Below are positions 1-12,295 of a DNA stretch of 64,000 bases, one piece after another (position 1 is the stretch's first letter; every line of letters starts with the position of its first letter). The DNA comes from Hermodice carunculata. Its lineage: Eukaryota > Annelida > Polychaeta > Eunicida > Amphinomidae. Position numbers and translations under genes: made by a program. The stretch spans positions 52,814,971 through 52,878,970 of the forward strand of contig OZ026628.1 in assembly GCA_964020975.1 (NCBI GenBank). Reading direction: 5' to 3'. Under the pieces are notes generated by a model. The model was given only the letters and a program-made list of their open reading frames with translations, searched no databases and had not been told where the DNA came from.

Positions 1-358
1 TATACTTGAAGGGTGCCAATCTTTGCATTGGTTCAAAGCAAGTTAAAAATTCCAAAAGTTTTTCCTCCCCTCCCCATTAAAATCAGTTAGAAATTGAATC
101 AAAATTGGCGTGGCACATGTTGATCGCAGTTCTAACAGTTCACATGAGTTCTGAAAGGCAGTTGTAGGGATATGCGGCAAGGAGTGTTAGAGAAGATTAT
201 TTTGGACCATTTCTTCTGAAAATGAACCAACACACAAACATGGGCACAACTTGAGTGTTATTAATAAGCTGAGTATAGACATAGACGTCCTTGGCAACAT
301 TTGAAAATGATCGCGTTACCGGCTTCAGAGAAGATTTTACATGTGTTAGGGTAGCATT

Positions 359-363
<5 letters not shown>

Positions 364-424
<61 letters not shown>

Positions 425-748
425 GTGTGTGTGTGTCTGAATACATGATATGTGCACGTGTATATGTTTGTACACACGCTTACTGTATATACGTTTCGTG
501 TGCAGATGCCTGAATGTTTGTAAGTACATACATACATACTCGCATGCATACATACATACATACTTACATACATACATACATACGTACTTACATACATACA
601 TACACATGCATACATACATACATACATACATACCCACATACATACCCACATACATACATACACACATACATACACACATACTCACATACATGCATACATA
701 CATACATACATACATACATACATACATACACACATACACACATACATT
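364..748. repeat. Compound microsatellite: (TA)n then (CATA)n
   Basis: A pure TA run at 364-419 is followed by a GT-rich link and a CATA/CATG tetranucleotide tract from about 528 to 748. Open frames of 100-127 codons here are artefacts of the repeat. Segment Q has a different microsatellite, (CA)n, at the matching place (32,339-32,401), so the site was repeat-prone before or soon after the duplication. Confidence 0.95.
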
Positions 749-2717
749 GTGGCAGGGTCCGACAAACATGGTCACTGTGCTGTTGTGTAGCACATCCGTG
801 CTTTGGGAATTTTTAATACGGGGGGGGGGGTAAGACCCTAACGAGTTTGTTGGGTGTCAGCCTTAATTGATATGTATATTGTGATTATTATATTTATTGA
901 TATGTATATTTTTTTTCATTTGCCGCTTTGTTTGTGTAGTTTTGGGTAAACGGAAGACTAACTTCCCTGAAATTTCTTGGCCGGTTGCTTGCAAAGTGCT
1001 TCAGGGCATGCCTAGGTATTCCGAAACCTCAACGTGTTCAACAGTACCGTAGGGGCTTATGTACATATTTTTTGTTTTAATATATAAGGTTTTGTGCTGA
1101 AATTTCGGTTATCTTTACTTTTTCTCCACGATCGTCACTCAATGTTTGCTGAAGCTAAGTGGAAACGTGGAAGGGTCAAACAAAGCTTTTGATTAGGTAG
1201 ATTTGTTCAAGGCCTCTCTTTCCATCTTCGTGGCAGCTGCATTTTAGTTTGTCTTCGTTCTTATTTGGGATTAACAATTCAAAGGCAATGTCCTATGTTA
1301 GCGTTGCTATAGATAAGACAGCAAAAGTAATATGTTGACATTTCCTCGTAAGGGTCCATCCTGGCCCATCATCCCTTGCAAACACTAGTACAAAATTTAT
1401 TATGCACTTTCTTCTATCTGATGTTGTCAGCTTTAAGTGCCATTTTATGTGTCTGTGTGTCCAACATCTGGTAAATGCAGGACTGTCACAGTCCTCTTGT
1501 TCCCATTGTTGCTAATTTTTCGCAAACCTGTAACAACTCAGATCACTTGAATCAATCACATATATCTTCTTATTTTCGAGAAACATGTATTTCCCTAACT
1601 CTTTTTCAGAGAAACTCCTTTTGCACTTCTATGTGTTGCAACTATACGTTATCACAATGAGTCCTTCAAAAAGCTATGGTGCTGTAGTGGTTATCATATT
1701 GACATTGCAAAATCTCTCTTGGCCCTATGAATTTCTCGCTCCACGCTGACGCAGAGGCAAATATTCATGGGTTACGTTGAACCTCTAGACTCAACCACTG
1801 ACTGTGAAGACTTGGTGGGGCTGGCGGGAGGGTGTAATTGTATTTTATGCTAGACCAGGTAAATAGTAATTTTCCGGTATTTTATACCAGGGACTGACTG
1901 GCCAGCAAGGGCTATATTTGAAAAACTCGTTTTTGACGTCTCATTCATTGTGGCTGTTTTTTTTTTCAGTTTTAAAATAATGCTGACTGGCAGTCTTTCA
2001 CCTTTGTGACTTCTTACCTCGATTTAAGACAGGTGGAGACTGATAATAGAAAAACTTGTTGTCATGTGGACAATTTAGCAACTGCCTTGAAATGTTTTAA
2101 TTATGTCTTTCCTAGACACTAAAACGATATACATTGCGAGTACATTGGTTCAGTTTAAAGTGCCATAATAGAAACTTGTTGGATGGACAATTGTTTATCC
2201 ATAAAGTTATGAATTGAACCCAAAACAGCCCCCAGAAGTGAAATGAAGTGCTTGCTGCACAGCACTAGCATATTTTTAAGGTTTTTCACAAGAACTGTAT
2301 CATGTACATTTATATTGTATTTGTGTCTTATTGACCAGAACACCGCCCTTATAGAAACTCTGTATCTCTTAAACAATGGATACCATTGAAAATGTTAATT
2401 GTTAAAATGTTCAAATTGAACATATCAAAGAGTGTGTGAATTTCAAAAGCAATTTTGCTGCATATCGTCGGTGGACTGATTATTTAAAAGATATGTAATT
2501 ATGACGAATTGTTAAAATATGCAACTTCAGACATAAGTAAAATGAAGTTATACACCCGGAATTACTGACATCTCTGCTGATTCATGTCGTCAGAGCAAAC
2601 TATTTCATAGTCTTAACAATATATACACATTTTTGTGTGTGTTGTGCCTGAAAGTAAAAATTGGCCAGTGGTGCCTATGAAGTAATGTGCCTAAATATTG
2701 TAAAAACATCCAGCAAC
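749..2717. other. Intergenic, no gene seen (part of segment P)
   Basis: No coding frame, RNA gene or recognisable mobile element was found. The sequence matches 32,600-37,220 of segment Q in scattered colinear blocks, with Q-specific insertions in between. Short ORFs such as 1,475-1,660 and 2,155-2,376 are not kept in Q. Confidence 0.7.
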
Positions 2718-2884
2718 ATTAGCATCATCATTGGTTTAAACATATTTTCATTTAGCAATTGGAAAGCAGGGCGGAGACCTATATTAATTCCTCTTGCGAA
2801 AGAAAGGACAAGGAACAGGACAGACGAACATCACAATCTTCTGGTGTGTGACCATGCGGAGTAACATAATGAAGAGATGGAATG

Positions 2885-5800
2885 ACAGAAAACAAGACAG
2901 ATAGTGGGGCGTCATAGTTCAGAGAAAATTTTACCTGTTACAAACTTGTTTATATATTATTAAGTTTATAAGAGTTAATTTTAAGGGGCAAATCTTCCAT
3001 TTTCAATCCCTTGACCACAAGAACACATACAGGAGTCTTTGATACCAATTGTATGTAGATAATCGTTCAGCTGGCTGCAGCCCATTCGTAACCGAGCATA
3101 AAGAACTGAAAGATATCGATTTCCTACGTTTTAAAGAGATGGGTTTTTAACAAGACGACATGGGTTGTTGACTAGTTTAGATTTAAATTGAGACAGTGTT
3201 GGCGTATTCCGAGTATCAAGAGGCAATGAATTCCATGGTCTTGTATCAGATGGGAAAAAAAATTCAAAGAGATCTGTTTTAGCCCTAAAAGGAATTTAGA
3301 GAAGATGTCAACGAGTATTGTAGATGTTCGGTGTTTCGTCTGTTGGAATATTTGGTATCAAATTTCGCAAGTAATCAGGGGTAAGGTTGTTTACTATTTT
3401 GCACATAAGAATCTGTTTACTTCTTTCTCTCCTCTAAGCCAAAATTTCCCAACCAGCTTCCTCATAGAGCTTGGCACTTGCAGTGGTACGCAATGCACCC
3501 GTGTGGGCGGCAGCCAGCAGAATGTTTTTCAGTAATTGTGCGTCTGTCTGTGATCAGCCGTCCCAGACTGCATGGCCATATTCCAGAACCTTTCTAATGA
3601 ATAACAAGTAAATAGTTTCTAGTTTTTCACGATCTCATCTATATCGTAATGCCTTCATGACATTCAGCTGTTTCATAGCTTTACGAATGATCTGACTAAT
3701 ATGTGATGTCCATTTTATATCTGACTTGAATACAATACCTAAATGTTTATGCTGTTGTACGCCTGTCAACTGATGCCCTTGAAATACAAGTAGAGGATGG
3801 TTGACAGTTGGGTGCTCACGTGCAATTAACATGGTGTCTGTTTTTAAAGCATTGAAAGTTACATCCAATCATTGGCCCAATTTTGTATTGAAAAAAGGTC
3901 CGAATTGACAGTATCTGCAGCCTCAACACGTCATCTACAGAAATATAGAGACAAGTATCACCCGTAAATAGTTTAACTTTAGAACTCATAATATTCACTA
4001 TGTCGTTGATAAAGATTAGAAACCGAAGAGAGCCGAACACTGAGCCTTGAGGCACTCCTCCAGTGATTGTCTCCCATTTGGAAGAGTGCTCGCCCAACAC
4101 TACACATGTTGACATTTCTGTGAATAGTCTTTAAACCAGCTTAGTAAATTTCCATTGATACCATTCGTTTCGAATTTTTAAAGTAAACCATCGTACTTCT
4201 TTGTGTTGATCTATTGCCAGCGAACGTTAATGATACAGCGAAATAGGTTGGTTTGCAGTAGAGTCACCTGGCATAAATCCAGATTAATTTGTTGTTATTA
4301 CAAGATTGTCATGAAAGAAATTAAAGACATACTTAGATATTATTTTTCCATTACCTCACCGGTGCAGCTTAACAGAGAGATGGGTTTATAGTTATTTCAT
4401 AACTTTGTATCACCATTTTAAAATAAGGGGGTTATATGGGCTCTCTTCCAGTCAGTAGGAAATTTTTGCATCTGCAGAGATAAATCTAAAAGTCTAGTTA
4501 ATGATTCAAAGATTACAGGGGCGGTATCTTTGAGAAGTCTGATGCCAACTCCATCGGGCCCAATGGCCTTTGTGACATCTAAACCTCTGCGAACATCAAG
4601 AACCTCGTTGTCGTGTACAGTAACACTGGATAAGACACTGTGGTTTGTGTTGGTTTCTGGAGGCAGCCGTATTGCAGAAGCATCAAGTATACATTGACTT
4701 AAGAATTGAATATCTGAGCCTTAGATGAATTATCAGATATTTGTTTTCCTTCGGATAGCAGAGAAGGAATAGCAGAAGACTGATTTTGACTAAAAAAATA
4801 TTTGACGATTCGCCACGTTCTGTTCTTACATTTTGAATTTTTAAGCGATGTGATAGCTTAGTGTTGTATTCCAGCTGTGCTTGTCGCAATTGGTCTTGGT
4901 AGCTATTCTTAATAGATTATATACAGACCAAGCCTCATGCTTATCATGCTGATTTGTTGTTCTTTTGGCCTTGTGAAAAGCCCTCATAACCATTCGTTTG
5001 TAACATCGTAAAGAAGAATTATACCAAGGTAGATCGTTTGGGGGCACAGTTATATTTTTGTTTGGTATACAGTGTTTGGCGGCTTCAAGGAAACCGTTAG
5101 TCCATGCCGAGCAACACTCATCAATATCGTCCGAAACAAAAAAATAATGTTCTAGTTTATTCGGTTCAGATAGTCTCTAAAATTGTCAAAATCAGCTTTG
5201 TTGTATTGCCAGATAAGTCGAGGATATGAGGCTTCCCTCTTGCGCCGTAATAAAAGTTTCGCAGTTATAACGCAGTGGTCACAATTGGCGACTGGAGGGG
5301 AAACTTTAGGCTCTTTGATGTAATTGGTAATATTGGAGATGATTTGGTCTAAACACGTAGATGTGCCACAAGTTATACGAGTTGGTTCTCGGATGTGAGA
5401 AACCAGTGTATTGGTTACACAGAAGTTTTTTCAGTTTTAGGCCGGATGGGGTAAGAAAATCATAATTCAAATCTCCAGTGATAACAATATTTTGTATGTT
5501 TGTGGATTTGGCAAGATCAAAGCTATCTTGCAGTTTATCCCAAAAAGAAATGGGAAAATTAGGTGGCCTGTAAACAACACCCAAGAAGAACGTATTGTTA
5601 TGCACTTTGATCACAGAGCAAAGCAATTTAATATCAGGAATTCCTAAATCTTGACACCGAATGGCAACAAGATAGGGTGAGACATAAAGAGCTACGCCTC
5701 CACCAACCCCACCCGTGCGGTCACGTCACATAATATTATGAAAATTGGCCAGCTCAAGGTTGGTGTCCGGTGTATTATCTGACAAAAAAAGTTTCAAGTT

Positions 5801-6089
5801 AAGCAAAAATATCAAAATTGGTGGCAACTATTATATTGGTACGTATGTGCCTCACTATATGTTCTGATAAGCTAGAAATGTTTATCTGACAAAGTGTAGT
5901 GTCACAAAAGCCACCGGACGGTCCGGGGTTAACATGGCCGTCCTCGGCAAAAAGAATTAGACAAAGACAAATGACAAGCACATACTCGTCTAAGCAAGAA
6001 GATTTTCGAGATAACACAGAAATGTTTACAAATATAACGAGCACTTTGTATCGATACGTTCTAGGATGAAGACTACATAATGTATACAT
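2885..6089 (-). pseudogene. LINE A ORF2 relic: endonuclease, reverse transcriptase, C-terminal domain
   Basis: On the minus strand the N-terminal motif GHVNPGPSGG is encoded at 5,919-5,940. It is followed by an apurinic-type endonuclease stretch (GVVYRPPNFPISFWDKLQDS and ITGDLNYDFL, 5,626-5,440). The linker DLPWYNSSLRCYKR follows at about 5,035-4,990. RT motif B reads GGVPQGSVFG near 4,065-4,035, and motif C is degenerate as FTGD near 3,965. The thumb and C-terminal text (KHLGIVFKSDIKW and LYEEAGWEILAQRRE-like frames) spans 3,750-3,400. The motif A region (FLDISKAFD in LINE B) is missing, consistent with a deletion around 4,140-4,200. Many frameshifts and stops are present. Confidence 0.8.
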
Positions 6090-6358
6090 TATTCACAAGT
6101 AAAATAAAGGATAATATATGATAAGGCCGATAAAATCAGTTGCTGTAAAAGTGTTGGAGGTGGCTCCACGATCCTGAGCGGCTGTGCACAAACAAAACAA
6201 AAATATGTCTTTATATAAGTCACCTAGAATTGTACACAATAAGATACATACGTTGCGAAATAGGTTTTCCATGAGAAAAACACATCTAAGCCATAAAGGA
6301 TCAAAGCAAACATAATAGACCACAAAACAATACAATACTTTAATCACTTTCCCATACA

Positions 6359-6838
6359 TTATGTTATGTGGATGTGAGTCCACGGCAGGTGAAGTACAAC
6401 AAGTTTGAGACGACAAAAATTAACATATGATAATATGTGCCACAACATTGGTAAGTAGGCTGGGAATACACCTGAGCACAAACCGATGTAACAAGCGTGA
6501 AATTGAGGAAGTGCGTAGTATGACACAAAAGCTGAGGTTGACGATAATATTGAATATATGGTCAGAGAGAGTTGAATAAAATATTTACATGGTGTACCTA
6601 TTAAATGGTAAAGAAATCCGATGAATATATTGGCATGGTACAGACCAGCAGACACAAAAAGAGTTAAACCTGAGGCTCCGACACTTAGAAAGTTCAAATA
6701 CATAAAACAAGCAACATACAGAAAAACAGGCACATGAATACAAACAAATTGGTGGGAAAAACACGCCAAGAGATAATCACAAAAAAAAGCACATGTGGTG
6801 GCGTGCGTCGCCAATTCCAAACTATATGCAACTAGCAT
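6359..6838 (-). pseudogene. Open, hydrophobic reading frame between LINE A ORF1 and ORF2
   Basis: A 159-codon open frame lies between the ORF1 relic and the NPGP motif of ORF2. It is rich in Phe, Leu, Tyr and Cys and has no recognised domain. A similar hydrophobic open stretch precedes the NPGP motif in LINE B (12,223-11,820). It is probably LINE leader or spacer that stays open by chance rather than a host gene. Confidence 0.35.
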
Positions 6839-7159
6839 GGTTTTGTATTGGTCTAAACAAGGAGTAGGCCGCTGAGAAACAAGGCATTACATGGAGTCCT
6901 CTTGACACAAGCCACGAGAATTAAAGTACTTATTATCTTATTGCACAGCCTGGTCATTGGGTATATAAGAATGGTGACAAAAAGGTTGCTGCTTGGTCCT
7001 GTAAGGAAACAAAAACAGATAATGGATGTAAAATTAAATAGTCACAATTATTGTAAAGAGTCAAGGAACCTGGGGGCCGGCCTGCTGCCGTCTCTCGCTA
7101 CAGCTGGGGTTGCCTTTGGTGGGTGGCAAATGGCCTCGGCATTAACGCTCCCTGCTCTC

Positions 7160-7312
7160 AGCATTCTCAAGTTTTGATATCAGTTTCGCACCTAGGAGAT
7201 TTGTAACTTTCTCTTGAGTGTCTTTATCATCAATATCATCAAGTGCCATGGAGAGAAAGCTAATGAATTGATCAGGAGTGCTGATAAGCAGGGGTTCTTT
7301 TTTGAGAGCCAT
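7160..7312 (-). repeat. Second copy of the ORF1 N-terminus inside LINE A
   Basis: Bases 7,160-7,320 repeat 7,910-8,030 about 710 bases away in direct orientation. The ATG at 7,312-7,310 starts MALKKEPLLISTPDQF, almost the same as the ORF1 start at 8,022, and continues through DDIDDKDTQEKVTNLLGAKL before closing. It keeps about 40 bases that the 7,910-8,030 copy lacks. Possible sources are an internal duplication within the element or a fragment of a second element of the same family. Confidence 0.7.
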
Positions 7313-7339
7313 TGTAAGTACTCACACGAGAGGGATTAA

Positions 7340-8022
7340 TATAGGCATTGCCTTTTTCCCAATTGCATTTTTTTGAAATAAAATATGTTCAACCAACCTG
7401 GTTCCACTGTTGCCCTGAGCTTTTGCAGGTCTCCCAGTCAGAGAATTACATTTTTACGATCAGTATTGTCCTTAACAAAAATCTTTCCATCAGCTGTCCA
7501 TGTATCTTTATTCCGCCCTTCTCTCAGGACTCTTGCTTTGTGGGCCAGGGTGTCTCGCTTGCGTATGAGGTCCTCATTGACAAAATGTTGTGTGATTTTA
7601 ACTTGCGTCGAACTTTATACACTTTCGCCCTCACTCGGTAGCTCAGAAACCTAACGATAATGGGATGATGTTGTTCCACTGCACCACTAACTGGCCTCTC
7701 TTCACGATGAGACCTACCTATGTCAGCCTCATAAACATCGACTCCTAGTTTTTGAATAGTTTCAGCACCTGCTCATCTGTATCCCCGTCGCCTTGTTCCG
7801 CCCAGTCGTTTTTTATCCTGAGACGTGTGCGTCGTGAGTATTGTTCCTGGTCATCAAGAGCCCATCCTAGTTCATCAACACGGGCTTCTTATTGTTTTAT
7901 TTTTTCTTCAGCATTCTCAAGTTTTGATATCAGTTATCATCAATATCATCAAGTGCCGTGGAGAGAAAGCTAATGAATTGATCAGGAGTACTGATAAGCA
8001 GGGGGTCTTTTTTGAGAGCCAT
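7340..8022 (-). pseudogene. LINE A ORF1 relic (nucleic-acid-binding ORF1p-like)
   Basis: The start is the ATG at 8,022-8,020, giving MALKKDPLLISTPDQF. Later frames contain EQYSRRT near 7,830, DTDEQVLKLF near 7,780, RSHREE near 7,705, then INEDL-like text as VNEDLIRKRDTL near 7,575 and TWTADGKIFVKDN near 7,500. This order (EQYSRR, D(T/E)D-VL, RSHR, NEDL, W(T/S)xDGK) is the usual pattern of LINE ORF1 proteins with an RRM-like core and C-terminal domain, which bind the element's RNA. The frame is interrupted, with a deletion of about 40 bases after the N-terminal segment compared with the second N-terminal copy at 7,160-7,312. ORF1 sits 5' of ORF2, as expected. Confidence 0.7.
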
Positions 8023-8320
8023 TGTAAGTACTTCGTCGCAGTACAGCTACGCAAAGAGCTGGTCAATAAACAGTAAATCTACAGTGTCAGCCACTACGTA
8101 TGCTATTTTTTGGCATGCCAGGAAACAGAGAGAAAAATAGAGTCGCTTACTCAAACACTCATCCGTATAATCCGAAATTGTTTCCTGGGTGTCTTGGTAG
8201 TGTCACACTTTATTGCTCAAAAGCTGGAAGCTACTCATGATCCATGTTTCTGGGGCAATTTTTTTCTGCTCTCACAATTACCTCTTTAACCATTCACGCA
8301 TGGGCACTACCTCCACCATC

Positions 8321-11300
8321 ATTATTGGTTTAAACATATTTTTTATTATTGCCAAAAAATTACATACTTACTCAATCAACAGAACAATTGGGAAGAGGGC
8401 ATGGCCCTATGCAAATCCCTCTTGGAGAAAGTGAGACAAAATATACAGGACAGACAGAACAAACCAGAACATACAGAAGGAAGGACAAACATGGACAAGA
8501 CACAAAGTGGGGCATCAGCTGAAAAAAAAGAAGAAATTCATAAATTTACTAACTAGGAAATCAATGATAATAATGATAGGAAGAAGAAGAACAACAAACC
8601 CAAGCAGAGCAATCATACCCACGGGAATCCCATAAAAGATACAGTGTGAATTTAACCAATGCCTACAGTTTTAAAACGCTCCGTGGCAGATATATATTCG
8701 TGGACAGCTAAAAAATTGTCTCTATTTTCTTCAAAAGAGCAATCGGGTGAGCCATGAAGCAGAGTCTGAAGGGTAAATGGAGCAATATGGAAAATTTTAG
8801 AGTGTAAACTTCGCCGAAATTGGTCACATTTTGGGCAAGTGAAAAAAATAATGAAAGGTATCTTCATTAGATGAACCGCAAACGCAGTCAGGTGAATCTT
8901 TTACCCCAATTTTGAACAGATAGGAGTTAAGAGGGCTGGCACCTAAACGAAGACGAGTGTGTTGAATAGCGTCAAATCTATTGCCGACAGTAAACAATTC
9001 TGGATATTTAGAGGATCGGGACACCGCTTTTATAAATCTTGGAATTAAATACAGATTCAGAGTTTGAGTTACGTGTTGCAAGTAGTAGCTAATTCCAGAT
9101 TCTAACAGTAGAAGGAAAGAAAGACTTATGGAATAAATCTGTTCAAGCTTGGAAACGGGAAAGGTCGAATGGGCGACGCGTACTGAAAGATGGCACACTG
9201 GAAGGTATAAGAGAGCATAACATATATGGTACAAGCTTATCAACAATTTTGTACATAAGGATTAGTTTGTCTGACTCTCTACGCTGAGCCAAAGTGTGCC
9301 AGCCAACTTCTTCATATAACCTTTCAATGCTTGTTCCGTGCATAGCACCAGTCACAATGCGAGCAGCCGAAAGTTGAACATCTTCAAGTCTTTCAGTATC
9401 TGAATTAGTGCAGCCACTCCACACTGGACTAGAATACTTCAAAATAGGCCGAATGAAAGAAATATATATTATCTCTTATGTTCTTCGATCCAAAATATAT
9501 TTCAAACCTTTCATAATGTTAATCAATTTATTCGCTTTTATTATAATTTCCTTTATATGGCCATTCCGTCGAAGATCTGAACGTAATAATACTCCAACAT
9601 GTTTGTGTTCGAATGTGTCATACAGAACATGACCTTGAAAAATAATTGGCGGGTGAGAGGGAGAAACACTTTTCCGAGAAACCAGCATGGATTGAGTTTT
9701 TTTAGCATTGAAAGTTACAAGCCAATCTTTAGACCACTGTTCAATGTCGGACAGATCGGCATTGAGTGTATCTGCTGCAGTAATAGGGTTTTCAACTGGA
9801 AGGTAAAGAGACGTATCGTCAGCAAATCAGACCGAATAATATCTACAACATCATTGATATATATGAGAAAAAGTAAAGGCCCGAGGACAGAACCCCGAGG
9901 CACACCTGCTTGGATATGTCCCAAAGAAGAAGACTGACCATTGATAACCACCCGTTGATACCGATTCCAAAGATAATTGCCAAACCAATGCAAGAGATTT
10001 CCAGAAACTCTGCTTTACTGAGCTGGTACAATAACGCGGGGTGCCACACTTTGTCAAAAGCTTTACTAATATCTAAAAAAATAACTCTAACTTCCTTTTG
10101 TTGATCAACAGCAAGACATAGTTGATGGTAAAAAGCAAGCAGCTGATTGACTATAGAGTCGCCTGGTATAAAGCCTGACTGGTGGGAAGAAATTATCAAG
10201 TTTTCACGAAAAAAATTAAAAACATGTTTAAACACAATTTTTTCAAAAACTTTGCCAGTACAACTAAGGAGAGATATTGGATTATAATTGTTGCATAAGT
10301 ATTCAGTGCCTTTTTTATACAGTGGTGACACATTAGCATTTTTCTATTTTCAAGGAAATTCCTTCTTGGAAAGTGAGAGATTGAAAAGGTGAGTAAGGGA
10401 AAAAGAAATTGAGGAGCAGCTTCTCTAATAAGCTTTGCACTGATGCCCTCCGGACCAGATGCTTTAGACGTATCAAGGCTGAGAAGAGTTTTGCGCACTT
10501 CGGACTCAGATATTGTTATCGAATTCAGGCAGGCGTCAGATAGGTCAGAAATTCCGGGTGGAGTGGCTGTGCTACAATCGATATTGCATTGCTGCAAGAA
10601 GAATGAATTAAACATATTCGCTTTGCCCGTACTATCAGAGACAACCTTGTCATCATATAGAAGAGATGGTATGCTAGTTGACTGTGTTCCGTGAAAAAAA
10701 TATTTGACGGTGCGCCACCAGCATTTGCTATTCCTTGAAGAATCATTTAAATCAATTCGTAATTTATCGTTATAATCCCTCTCAGCACACTTTAATTCGT
10801 CTTGATGAAGATTCCTTATATGAAAGAATGAATCCAGGCATTTTGTTCAAATTTAATCTTTTGGCTTGATCATATTTCCGTTTTACTTGTCTCTTCAGCG
10901 AACGAAGTCTATTGTTATACCATGGCAAATCCCATGGCCGAATCTCCACCACTTTGTTCGGAATAGATCGAATAGCCGCTTCCATAAAAACATCTGACCA
11001 TGCTTCGCAACAAGAATCAACATCTTCACTAGTAAAACAAGAGTCCCAGTTTAAAGAATAAAGATATGATCTAAACGTATTGAAATCCGCTTTGCTATAT
11101 TCCCAAATATGACGTTTGTATGCCGCTTCCGTCGGCTGACGAAATATTAACTTAGCCCCAACGACAAAGTGGTCGCAATTAGCTAACGGGGGCAGCACAC
11201 AAACATCGCAAACAAAATTGGGAAAACTAGAAATTATCTGATCTAGACATGTTGCAGAGTTCAATGTGATATGCGTGGGCTTATGAACATGAATTGTAAG

Positions 11301-12290
11301 GGAGTTCATTTGAGCAAAGTTAACAAGTTTATGACCAGATGTAGTATAAAAATCTGAATTAAATCACCAGTTAGTAAAATATTTGAGAAACCCGAGTTCC
11401 TAGCGAGGTTCAGACTGTCTTGAAATTTATCCCAGAAAGAGACAGAATGGTTCGGAGGACGGTAAATAACTCCTAATAAGAATTTATGATTATGTAAGCT
11501 TATTTCGCACCATATACGTTCTAGGTCAGCTACCTCTAAATCAATACGACGTAAGACGTGGAACCGAGTAGAGACATGAAGGGCGACACCTCCACCGGTG
11601 CCGCCGGGTCGATCTCGACGAATAATTTCATGGGAGCCATTTAGCTTCAAGTTTTGAGAGTCGATGTTATCGGTCAAAAAAGTTTCAGACAAGCTTATGA
11701 TGTCAAAATCATTGACGAGGTGTGATCAAATATGTCTCAATTTGTCGGCTGATAAACTTCAGACATTTGCGTTACAGAAGGAAACATTACGATGTCCGCA
11801 GACAGGACCAGGGTTGGGGTGTTTGTCACCTGCTAATAAGGGTAACAGTAAGGAAAAAGTGATTATATATCCACAATCCATTCTGTCCCTATTGCACATT
11901 CCTGACAACGAATAAAGATAATTAATTTTCCTATGAACGGATGTCAGAATAGTGAAAAAAAGTAAAGAAAAAGAAAACAGGTGGATATTAATCACCAATA
12001 TTACAGACGGTAAGTTATATAGATAGAACGTGTCGAAAATGTCAGCAAAATATACGTCTGCCACAGCAAAAACTACTAGAGGGTAAAACAGCAAGTTTTT
12101 CACACTAAACCGAAAAAGCTGAATTACTAAGGATATAACATTAAAGAATGAAGTTAACATAATTTGAAATTTTCGAACCCAGATTATATCGAAACATTTC
12201 ACATATGTAAACAGAATTTCCAAAATGAGTACTATCTGGTATAAAAGTAATTATCAGGAGCCATCAGCACCGAAATATGAATAGATAAAC
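8321..12290 (-). mobile_element. LINE B: 5'-truncated CR1/L2/Jockey-group retrotransposon
   Basis: It lies directly upstream of LINE A in the same orientation. It holds ORF2 relics and a 3' UTR that ends at 8,321 in the same AAACCAA terminus as LINE A, followed by AATGATGG; LINE A is followed by TGATGATG. No ORF1 was found between the NPGP motif and 12,290, so it looks 5'-truncated. Segment P sequence resumes at about 12,296 and matches Q from about 37,235. The shared ATGATG-like flank could be part of the target site or a simple 3' tail. Confidence 0.85.
8652..11895 (-). pseudogene. LINE B ORF2 relic: endonuclease and reverse transcriptase
   Basis: Minus-strand frames run in the family's order. 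GDKHPNPGP is at 11,806-11,830. The endonuclease reads MSETFLTDNIDS, RRDRPGGTGGGVALHV, GVIYRPPNHSVSFWDKF and, after a frameshift near 11,310, LANCDHFVVGAKL. The RT reads SGPEGISAKLIREAAP, YNPISLLSCTGKVFEKIV, FLDISKAFDKVWH (motif A), [13 protein letters not shown] (motif B) and FADDTSLYL (motif C, 9,815-9,826). C-terminal frames include VWSGCTNSDTERLED, then CVCGSSNEDTFHYF and FIIFFTCPKCDQFRR. About ten frameshifts or stops split it, so it is inactive, but the RT core motifs are all still readable, so it looks less decayed than LINE A. The protein would have copied its own RNA at a nicked target. Confidence 0.88.
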
Positions 12291-12295
12291 AAATC

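Larger units (their letters stand above)
2730..8320 (-). mobile_element. LINE A: decayed, near full-length CR1/L2/Jockey-group retrotransposon
   Basis: Read on the minus strand this unit holds, in order, a 5' leader (8,320-8,030), ORF1 relics (8,022-7,340), a spacer, and ORF2 relics with an NPGP motif, endonuclease, reverse transcriptase and C-terminal domain (6,089 to about 2,885), then a 3' UTR ending in AAACCAA at 2,730. Its 3' end is the same as that of LINE B (8,321), and the ORF2 relics match LINE B in order and wording, so the two belong to one family. Many stops and frameshifts, plus an internal deletion in the RT, make it inactive. Segment Q has the empty site at about 37,230, so this block arrived after the P/Q duplication. 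Confidence 0.85.
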
